From JAXJQF01 sp036311285 (GTDB taxonomy: Bacteria; Pseudomonadota; Gammaproteobacteria; Enterobacterales; Succinivibrionaceae): a stretch of DNA of 9,518 nt. A program made the position numbers and the translations under genes. A model generated the notes under the pieces. That model ran no database searches, was not told where the DNA came from, and worked only from the letters and a program-made list of their open reading frames with translations. The DNA is taken from contig JAXJQF010000095.1 of assembly GCA_036311285.1 (NCBI GenBank), positions 1 to 9,518 on the forward strand, in the 5' to 3' direction. This document shows, in pieces, positions 1 through 5,492 of this stretch; position 1 is the first letter of the stretch, and every line of letters begins with the position of its first letter.

Positions 1-357
1 TAAAATTAAAATATTCTTAATTTTGTTAAGTAGAAGTTTTAAAGAACTTATTCAAAAATTACCATTTTTAACATAAAAACATTGATTTTTAAGGCGTTCA
101 CAACGCTAATTTATGAGTTTATTTTGTATCAATTTTTGCATAAAAGAATAGTTATTCTTACTTTAATGTAAAAGTAAATACCATAATTCTTGAGAGTGTA
201 ATCGAACATTGTCTTACATTATTTAAATACTGGTATGATTTATATTTTTAATTTTTTAAAGTTAAATCTTTATAAAATTTTTTCTTTTTAACAAATATTA
301 TCTAACAAAACATATAGTTACAATTTTAAACACGGCCTATATTAACGGATTTCAAAA
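1..357. other. Gene-free A/T-rich region upstream of the pst operon
   Basis: No reading frame with a plausible start, ribosome binding site and protein-like composition is visible on either strand. The stretch holds a few short inverted repeats: CTTAA/TTAAG at 16-30, GCGTT/AACGC with a 3-nt spacer at 94-106, and a 16-bp dyad with 7-bp arms (AAGAATA, TATTCTT) at 144-159. None is followed by a clean T-run, so none is called as a terminator. A TGG-TATGAT extended -10 motif lies at 231-239 with TTGTCT at 209-214 (19-bp spacer). It could be a distal promoter giving a long pstS leader or a small RNA, but at this base composition it may be chance. Confidence 0.5.
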
Positions 358-398
358 TTTTACATAAATTTTACATTACTTAATAATTAACTTTACTG
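358..398 (+). promoter_or_regulatory. Candidate Pho box (11-bp phased direct repeats)
   Basis: TTTTACAT occurs at 358-365 and again, identical, at 369-376. In the same 11-bp phase are the degenerate units TTAATAAT (380-387) and CTTTACTG (391-398). Direct repeats of about one helical turn, with a TTTACA-like core, are the known binding pattern of PhoB/PhoP response regulators (Bacillus PhoP prefers TT[AT]ACA-type repeats). The site lies upstream of pstS, and the operon encodes its own PhoB/PhoP-PhoR pair, so positive autoregulation under phosphate limitation is the natural inference. The repeats are seen directly; the binding is inferred. Confidence 0.7.
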
Positions 399-426
399 TT
401 GAATTTTAAAGTATCAAATATAAATA
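399..426 (+). promoter_or_regulatory. Candidate pstS promoter core
   Basis: Just after the phased repeats, TTGAAT (399-404) could be a -35, with TATAAA (419-424) or TAAATA (421-426) as -10. TATCAA (412-417) lies about 10 bp after the last 11-bp repeat unit, the spacing usual for PhoB-type promoters where the activator replaces a good -35. Transcription would begin around 425-435 and leave a leader of roughly 80 nt before pstS. The exact -10 cannot be decided by eye in such A/T-rich DNA. Confidence 0.45.
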
Positions 427-443
427 AAACTTTAGATAAAACC

Positions 444-503
444 TATTTAGTAATAACGCATTTATATAACTAAATAAGAAATAAAAGTAAATTTATTTGA
501 GGA
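444..503 (+). promoter_or_regulatory. Possible secondary structure in the pstS leader
   Basis: TATTTAGT (444-451) is the exact reverse complement of ACTAAATA (469-476), giving an 8-bp A/U-rich stem with a 17-nt loop. The right arm (471-477) can alternatively pair with TTATTTG (493-499), which abuts the pstS ribosome binding site GAGGA (499-503). Both helices are weak, and such pairings arise easily by chance in A/T-rich DNA, so any regulatory role is speculative. Confidence 0.2.
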
Positions 504-510
504 ATTAAAT

Positions 511-1338
511 ATGAAATTTAACATTAAGAATTTATGTGGTGTAGTAACGGCTTTAACAATTGCAACGACAACTCTTGTTGGTTGCGGTAATGAAAACATA
601 TCAAATAAAGTTTCAACTGATGGTTCAACATCAATGGAAAAAGTAATTGGTTTATTAGGCGAATACTATCAAGAACTTAATCCAAATGTTGTATTTACAT
701 ATAATCCGACAGGTTCTGGAGCTGGTATCAATTCAGTTAAAACAGGTAGAGCAGATATCGGTTTATCAAGTCGTTATTTATCAGATGCTGAACAAGCTGA
801 AGGATTGAAGGGTGAAATCTTAGCATATGATGGTATTGCTATTATTGTAAACAAAAATAATAAAATAAATAACTTATCATTAGAAGAAGTTGCTGAAATC
901 TATACAGGCAAAATAACCAACTGGAAGCAACTTGGAGGAGAGGACTTAGAGATTGTTTTAATTGGTAGAGAAGCGGGTTCAGGCACTCGTGATGGTTTTG
1001 AATCTATAACTAAAACATCTTTAAATTGTAAGTATCGTCAAGAATTAACATCTACAGGAGATGTTATCACAACTGTTTCAAATAACGAAAATGCAATTGG
1101 ATATGCGTCAGTTGCTTCTGTAAAGAATACCGTAAACATTGTTTCTATCGATGGAGTAACTCCATCAGAAGAAACAATTAAAGATGGAAGCTATAAGATT
1201 CAAAGACCATATTTATTAGTTACTAAAAATGCTGTAGCTTTATCCAAAACAGCACAAGAATTTTACGATTTCATATTATCTAAGAAGGCTCATAAATTAA
1301 TCCTAAAGGCTGGAGCGGTTCCTGCTACAAGTAAGTAA
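511..1338 (+). CDS. pstS: Phosphate ABC transporter substrate-binding lipoprotein PstS
   Basis: Captures inorganic phosphate outside the membrane and delivers it to PstCA. The 275-residue protein opens with a lipoprotein signal peptide: basic MKFNIKN, a short hydrophobic stretch, then the lipobox LVGC with Cys25 as the lipidation site. The mature part is a class II periplasmic-binding fold with the PstS phosphate-contact motifs: DGSTSM (37-42), TGSGAG (67-72), ADIGLSSR (81-88, with the conserved Asp82) and GREAGSGTR (152-160), followed by NAIGYAS (194-199 plus Ser200). The short length and lipid anchor match the Gram-positive form; the Gram-negative periplasmic form is longer and unlipidated. 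GAGGA at 499-503 lies 7 nt before the ATG. It is the first gene of the operon, behind a candidate Pho box. An 81-nt gap with a strong hairpin separates it from pstC, a place where PstS output is often raised above that of the permeases. Confidence 0.96.
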   Translation: MKFNIKNLCGVVTALTIATTTLVGCGNENISNKVSTDGSTSMEKVIGLLGEYYQELNPNVVFTYNPTGSGAGINSVKTGRADIGLSSRYLSDAEQAEGLKGEILAYDGIAIIVNKNNKINNLSLEEVAEIYTGKITNWKQLGGEDLEIVLIGREAGSGTRDGFESITKTSLNCKYRQELTSTGDVITTVSNNENAIGYASVASVKNTVNIVSIDGVTPSEETIKDGSYKIQRPYLLVTKNAVALSKTAQEFYDFILSKKAHKLILKAGAVPATSK

Positions 1339-1363
1339 TGACGAATAAATCAATATAAGTAAT

Positions 1364-1411
1364 AAGGATTAACAATCAGAAATTGAACTGAAGTTAATCC
1401 TTTATAAAGGA
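1364..1411 (+). promoter_or_regulatory. pstS-pstC intergenic hairpin overlapping an anti-SD/SD pairing
   Basis: AAGGATTAAC (1364-1373) and GTTAATCCTT (1393-1402) form a perfect 10-bp stem with a 19-nt loop. No T-run follows, so it is not a classical terminator. It may protect the 3' end of a pstS-only mRNA and allow more PstS than PstCAB, as described for other binding-protein operons. The right arm also contains TCCTT (1398-1402), which can pair with AAGGA (1407-1411), the core of the pstC ribosome binding site, across a 4-nt TATA loop. The left arm begins with the same AAGGA. The two helices are mutually exclusive, and the 10-bp stem should win and leave the ribosome binding site open. The structures are read from sequence; the function is inferred. 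Confidence 0.6.
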
Positions 1412-1419
1412 ACTAACTC

Positions 1420-2307
1420 ATGAGCAATATACTAAAAAAGAGCAATACTCCTGAGGTAATTGAGAAAATTATCTACGCAATATTTTTAACAATTGGCATG
1501 ATTTCGGTTACAAGCGTAATAGTTATCACGGTATATCTATTTATATCAGGTATACCTGCTATAAGAGAAATAGGTATATTAGATTTCTTATTAGGAGAAA
1601 AATGGGTCTCAACAGGTGAATCTCCATTATTTGGAATACTTCCATTTATCTTAACAAGTTTCTACGGTACAGCTATTGCTATCTTAATTGGAACTCCAAT
1701 TGGAATCTTAACAGCTGTGTACGTAGCTAAACTCTCTAATAGAAGATTAAAAACAATAGTTGATGAGTCGGTTGGTGTTTTAGCAGGTATTCCATCTGTT
1801 GTATACGGTTTAATAGGTATGCTTGTATTAGTGCCATCAATTAAGACTCTTTTTAATTTGTCTGACGGAGCGTGTTTACTAGCTGCTTCAATAGTGCTTG
1901 CAACAATGATTTTACCTTCAATTATAAAGGTAACAATAACAGCTCTTGATTCAATTCCAGAAGAATTTGAGACCTCATCTTTAGCATTAGGTGCAACAAA
2001 AATTGAAACATTGTTTAAGGTTCAAATACCTGCTGCAAGAAGTGGAATTGTAGCTGCGATTGTATTAGGGATTGGTCGTGCTATAGGTGAAGCTATGGCA
2101 GTAATGATGGTATCAGGTAATGTTCCAAATATGCCAGGCATGTTTGAAAGTGTAAGATTTTTAACTACTGCTGTTGCAAGCGAAATGGCTTACTCTCAAG
2201 GACTACAAAGAGAAGCTTTATTCTCAATAGCATTAGTTTTGTTCTTATTTATCATGGCAATTAACATAAGTCTTGGCATTTTCTTAAAGAAATCAAAGGA
2301 AATCTAA
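1420..2307 (+). CDS. pstC: Phosphate ABC transporter permease PstC
   Basis: One of the two membrane subunits forming the phosphate channel with PstA. The 295 residues hold six predicted membrane segments, at roughly 15-43, 70-104, 113-140, 151-172, 207-232 and 265-290. The PstC/PstA signature AGIPSVVYG is at 122-130. The cytoplasmic EAA-type loop that docks on PstB lies at about 180-206 (LALGATKIET..QIPAA), and GRAIGEAMAV at 219-228 is strongly conserved in PstC. Length is normal for the family. AAAGGA (1406-1411) lies 8 nt before the ATG and fixes the start. The ribosome binding site can pair with the upstream TCCTT. The stop is 2 nt before the pstA start, so the two permeases are probably translated together, as expected for a 1:1 complex. 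Confidence 0.96.
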   Translation: MSNILKKSNTPEVIEKIIYAIFLTIGMISVTSVIVITVYLFISGIPAIREIGILDFLLGEKWVSTGESPLFGILPFILTSFYGTAIAILIGTPIGILTAVYVAKLSNRRLKTIVDESVGVLAGIPSVVYGLIGMLVLVPSIKTLFNLSDGACLLAASIVLATMILPSIIKVTITALDSIPEEFETSSLALGATKIETLFKVQIPAARSGIVAAIVLGIGRAIGEAMAVMMVSGNVPNMPGMFESVRFLTTAVASEMAYSQGLQREALFSIALVLFLFIMAINISLGIFLKKSKEI

Positions 2308-2309
2308 TT

Positions 2310-3299
2310 ATGAATAGTAAAGTTATTTCCAATGTTAGTTTAAATTACACAGATGTAGAGGCAGTTGAAACAAAAGCAATACCAAAGGTTGAAGAACCAA
2401 ACATTCCTACATCCAAAGAGAATACAAAAGCATATAATTCAATAACTGTAAAACTTTCATTTAGAAGAGTTGCAATAATGTTTATTTTAAAATACTGCAT
2501 GCTCTTATCAGTTGCCTTTACAGTTCTCTTAACAGTTTCTTTAATTGGTTATATCGTAGTGATGTCAGTTCCTAACATAAACTTGGATATCCTTATGTCA
2601 AAACCAAGCTATTTAACTGAGAAGATTGGTATTTTACCAGATATCTTAAACACAGTTTATATAGTTATTGCAACTTTAATTATGTTAATTCCAATTGGGG
2701 TTGGAGCTGCAATTTATTTAACTGAGTATGCTAAAAATAAAACAATTGTAAGTATTATTGAATATACAGCAGAAACTCTTTCAGGAATTCCCTCAATTAT
2801 CTATGGTTTAGTAGGGATGCTGTTCTTTTGTCAATTTTTAAGTTTTGGCACATCACTTCTTGCCGGCGCTCTAACTTTAGTAGTTATGAATCTTCCTACA
2901 ATCATGAGAACAACACAAGAAAGTTTAAAAACAGTTCCTTCTTCTTTTAGAGATAGTGCTTTTGGTTTAGGTGCTGCTAAATGGACAGTAATTCGTACAG
3001 TAGTTCTTCCTAGTTGTATAGATGGCATTATCACAGGTTGTATTTTGTCAGTTGGACGTATCTTAGGTGAAAGTGCGGCATTGTTATTTACCGCTGGTTT
3101 TGCACATGCTTTAAATTCAATGTTTTCTGCATTAAGTAATGCAGGTGCAACATTAACAGTTGCGCTATATGTATACGCTAAAGAACAAGGGGAATTTGAA
3201 GTAGCGTTTGTAATTGCGTTTATCTTATTAGTTTTATCTATGATAATCAATCTATCTACAAAGTTTGTTGGTAAAGCAATGAAGAGAAAACAAAAATAA
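2310..3299 (+). CDS. pstA: Phosphate ABC transporter permease PstA
   Basis: Second membrane subunit of the phosphate channel, partner of PstC. Family marks are SGIPSIIYG (158-166), the EAA-type loop at about 210-236 (FGLGAAKWTVIR..VLPS) and GRILGESAALLFTAG (249-263). Six membrane segments are predicted, at roughly 56-87, 108-137, 146-174, 182-199, 236-263 and 296-318. At 329 residues it is longer than typical PstA proteins (about 280-300). The excess is a hydrophilic N-terminus of about 50 residues, rich in Glu, Lys, Thr and Asn, ahead of the first membrane segment. AAAGGA at 2295-2300, 9 nt before the ATG, supports this long start; Met57 is in frame but would fall inside the first membrane segment. 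The gene follows pstC by 2 nt and is followed by a 63-nt gap before pstB. Confidence 0.95.
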   Translation: MNSKVISNVSLNYTDVEAVETKAIPKVEEPNIPTSKENTKAYNSITVKLSFRRVAIMFILKYCMLLSVAFTVLLTVSLIGYIVVMSVPNINLDILMSKPSYLTEKIGILPDILNTVYIVIATLIMLIPIGVGAAIYLTEYAKNKTIVSIIEYTAETLSGIPSIIYGLVGMLFFCQFLSFGTSLLAGALTLVVMNLPTIMRTTQESLKTVPSSFRDSAFGLGAAKWTVIRTVVLPSCIDGIITGCILSVGRILGESAALLFTAGFAHALNSMFSALSNAGATLTVALYVYAKEQGEFEVAFVIAFILLVLSMIINLSTKFVGKAMKRKQK

Positions 3300-3362
3300 G
3301 AAATATCGGAAATAAGATTTTGAACTGATACAAAACAATAAAAGTTTTAAAGGTAAGAGATT

Positions 3363-4124
3363 ATGTGTAATAAAAATATATTTGATGTTGAGAATTTTTC
3401 ATTATGGTATGGAGAAACGCAAGCTCTTAAAGATATAAATATCAATATTCCTAAAAATAGTGTTACAGCCTTCATTGGACCATCTGGCTGTGGCAAAAGT
3501 ACTTTCTTAAAGAATCTAAATAGAATGAACGATTTAATTCCAACTGTTAAAACATCTGGTTCAATAAAATATCAAGGGGTAGATATTTTTGATAAAAGTG
3601 TAAATGTGAATGCTTTAAGAAAAGAAGTTGGTATGGTCTTCCAAAAGCCAACTCCATTTCCAATGAGTATATATGACAACATTGCATATGGTCCAAGAGT
3701 TCACGGTATTAAGAACCACGCAAAATTAGATATGATAGTAGAAGAATCTTTAAGAGGAGCAGCTCTTTGGGATGAAGTAAAAGATAGATTAAAAAAGAGT
3801 GCTTTAGGTCTATCAGGTGGTCAACAACAAAGATTGTGTATTGCTAGAGCTCTAGCGGTTAAACCAAATGTTTTGTTAATGGATGAACCTACATCTGCAC
3901 TAGACCCAATTTCTACTTCAAAGATTGAAGAACTCATATTAAGTCTTAAGAAAGATTACACCATTGTTATTGTTACTCATAACATGCAGCAAGCAACAAG
4001 AATATCTGATAACACAGCATTCTTTTTATTAGGTGAATTAATTGAATATGGGAAGACAACAACTTTATTTGATAGACCTACTAAAAAGATGACAGAAGAC
4101 TATATAACAGGGAGATTTGGATAA
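3363..4124 (+). CDS. pstB: Phosphate ABC transporter ATP-binding protein PstB
   Basis: Cytoplasmic ATPase that powers phosphate import through PstCA; PstB is also generally thought to pass transport status to PhoU and PhoR. All ABC motifs are intact in 253 residues: Walker A GPSGCGKST (39-47), Q-loop Gln94 (MVFQKPTPFP), signature LSGGQ (150-154), Walker B VLLMDEP (170-176), D-loop SALD (178-181) and switch His206 (VTHNM). The FPMSIYDNIAYGPR stretch (99-112) and the C-terminal TEDYITGRFG are typical of PstB and separate it from other importers. The start is set by AAAGG at 3349-3353, 9 nt before the ATG. The stop codon shares one base with the phoU start (TAATG), which indicates translational coupling. 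Confidence 0.97.
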   Translation: MCNKNIFDVENFSLWYGETQALKDININIPKNSVTAFIGPSGCGKSTFLKNLNRMNDLIPTVKTSGSIKYQGVDIFDKSVNVNALRKEVGMVFQKPTPFPMSIYDNIAYGPRVHGIKNHAKLDMIVEESLRGAALWDEVKDRLKKSALGLSGGQQQRLCIARALAVKPNVLLMDEPTSALDPISTSKIEELILSLKKDYTIVIVTHNMQQATRISDNTAFFLLGELIEYGKTTTLFDRPTKKMTEDYITGRFG

Positions 4125-4795
4125 TGAGACATAAGTTTGACCAACAATTAAATAAATTAAATAACAAGTTGATTTTAATGGGAAGTGTATGTGAAGAGCT
4201 TATTGATTATTCAATCAATACTCTAGATAGTTTAGAGCTAAATCAAACTGATAATATTAAAGATGCTACATCAAATGCAAAGGATATAGAACGCAAAATA
4301 GAAAATCTTTGCTTTAAGATACTTTTACAACAGCATCCAGTTGCATGTGATTTAAGAAACGTATCCGCAGCATTAAAAATTGCAACTGATTTGAAACGAA
4401 TCTCAGTACAAGCTCAAGATATATGCGATATCGTTGAAAAGAATAATTTAAATATAAATATATCTGACGAATTAAATGATAATAAGGCTACCTTAAAAAA
4501 GATGGGGGAATCCGCTAAAGCATGTTTACGATTTTCAATTGACTCATATGTAAGAATGAATCTTGAAATTGCGAATAAAGCAATTGAAGCTGATAATGTA
4601 ATTGATGAACAGTTTAGAGAAAACAAACTTAATATAATAAAATTGATAAAAAGTGAATCTAAAAATGCTGAAATTGCATTAGAATTATTAATGATCGCTA
4701 AATACTATGAAAGAATTGGAGATCATGCAGTAAATGTAGCCAAAAAGGTGAAGTTTTTATTAGAGAATATCGTAAAGGAAGACATTGATGAGTAG
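4124..4795 (+). CDS. phoU: Phosphate signalling protein PhoU
   Basis: Cytoplasmic modulator that links the Pst transporter to the PhoR kinase, generally keeping the Pho response off when phosphate is plentiful. The 223 residues are all helical and fit the usual two-repeat, double three-helix-bundle architecture. The first repeat carries HPVACDLR (71-78) and ALKIATDL (83-90). The second carries MIAKYYERIGDHAVNVAKKV (190-209) with the intact metal-site ERIGD (196-200). In the first repeat the matching ERIGD is KRISV (91-95), so its usual acidic Glu and Asp ligands are replaced by Lys and Val. GGGAG (4110-4114) lies 9 nt before the ATG, and the start overlaps the pstB stop by one base. Its 3' end overlaps the response-regulator gene by 8 nt. 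Confidence 0.93.
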   Translation: MRHKFDQQLNKLNNKLILMGSVCEELIDYSINTLDSLELNQTDNIKDATSNAKDIERKIENLCFKILLQQHPVACDLRNVSAALKIATDLKRISVQAQDICDIVEKNNLNINISDELNDNKATLKKMGESAKACLRFSIDSYVRMNLEIANKAIEADNVIDEQFRENKLNIIKLIKSESKNAEIALELLMIAKYYERIGDHAVNVAKKVKFLLENIVKEDIDE

Positions 4796-5492
4796 TTGTA
4801 TCTGGTGTGTTGAAGATGATGCTAATGTAAGAGATATAGAGATATATACATTAGAAGCAACAGGTTTTGAGGTAGAGGGGTTTGATAACGCTGAAAGTGT
4901 TAAGGAAGCTCTAAACCATAGAACTCCAGATTTAATAGTATTAGATATTATGCTTCCAAAAACCAATGGAGTTGAGTTACTTGATTATTTAAAAAATAAT
5001 CCTGCAACAAGCGCTATTCCTGTAATCATGGCAACGGCTAAAGGCACTGAATTTGATAAGGTTGTTACCTTAGATAAAGGTGCTGATGATTATTTAGTAA
5101 AGCCATTTGGCATGATGGAGATGGTATCAAGAATTAAAGCGGTACTAAGAAGAACCAATAAAACAAAAGAAGAGAAGAAGGTTCTTACGTATGGACCAAT
5201 AGAACTTGATTTAAGCTCATACATTGCAAGAGTAGATGGTGAAGAAATTTCATTAACATATAAAGAGTTTGAGCTATTAAAACTATTTATATCTCGTCCA
5301 GGTATGGTATTCACTAGAGACCTTATTTTTAACAAAATCTGGGGTATTGAACTTTGCTTTGAAACAAGAACTGTTGACGTACATATTAGAACATTGCGTC
5401 AAAAGCTCAATAAGTACAGTGACATGATTGTTACTGTTAGAAATGTAGGTTACAGATTGGAACTAAAGAATCATGAAGAAAAAGATATTTAA
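4788..5492 (+). CDS. phoB: Phosphate regulon response regulator (PhoB/PhoP, OmpR family)
   Basis: DNA-binding response regulator expected to activate the pst operon when phosphorylated by PhoR. The 234 residues (numbered from the ATG) comprise a receiver domain (about 4-120) and a C-terminal winged helix (about 133-226). The receiver has the acidic pair Glu9/Asp10/Asp11, phosphoacceptor Asp53 (VLDIMLP), Thr83 and Lys105 (LVKPF). The winged helix has LTYKEFELL (156-164), recognition helix RTVDVHIRTLRQKL (194-207) and the wing VRNVGYRL (217-224). An in-frame TTG lies one codon upstream, but AAAGGA (4774-4779) is 8 nt from the ATG at 4788, so ATG is preferred. It overlaps phoU by 8 nt and phoR by 20 nt. 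The name PhoB or PhoP (Bacillus usage) rests on operon context together with family. Confidence 0.93.
   Translation: MSSCIWCVEDDANVRDIEIYTLEATGFEVEGFDNAESVKEALNHRTPDLIVLDIMLPKTNGVELLDYLKNNPATSAIPVIMATAKGTEFDKVVTLDKGADDYLVKPFGMMEMVSRIKAVLRRTNKTKEEKKVLTYGPIELDLSSYIARVDGEEISLTYKEFELLKLFISRPGMVFTRDLIFNKIWGIELCFETRTVDVHIRTLRQKLNKYSDMIVTVRNVGYRLELKNHEEKDI

Noticed and set aside
94..106. GCGTT/AACGC inverted repeat as a terminator of an upstream gene
   Set aside because: The stem is only 5 bp with a 3-nt loop, and the sequence after it (TAATTTATGAG) lacks a continuous T-run.
1364..1411. Classical Rho-independent terminator between pstS and pstC
   Set aside because: The 10-bp stem is good, but it is followed by TATAAAGGAACT, not a T-tract. 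It fits mRNA stabilisation or translation control better.
2831..3250. 139-codon open frame on the minus strand inside pstA
   Set aside because: It is fully antisense to the conserved PstA core. Its translation shows no family motif and has the composition expected of a shadow frame in A/T-rich coding DNA.
3318..3348. Hairpins in the pstA-pstB gap (TTTTG/CAAAA and AAAAC/GTTTT)
   Set aside because: The stems are only 5 bp, mostly A-T, and compete with each other. They are no better than expected by chance in this composition and have no T-run.
4785..4787. TTG start for the response regulator, one codon upstream of the ATG
   Set aside because: The AAAGGA site is optimally spaced (8 nt) from the ATG at 4788, and the receiver domain begins normally from there.
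5090..5335. 81-codon minus-strand open frame inside the response regulator gene
   Set aside because: It is antisense to the conserved linker and DNA-binding domain, has no ribosome binding site and no protein-like features.
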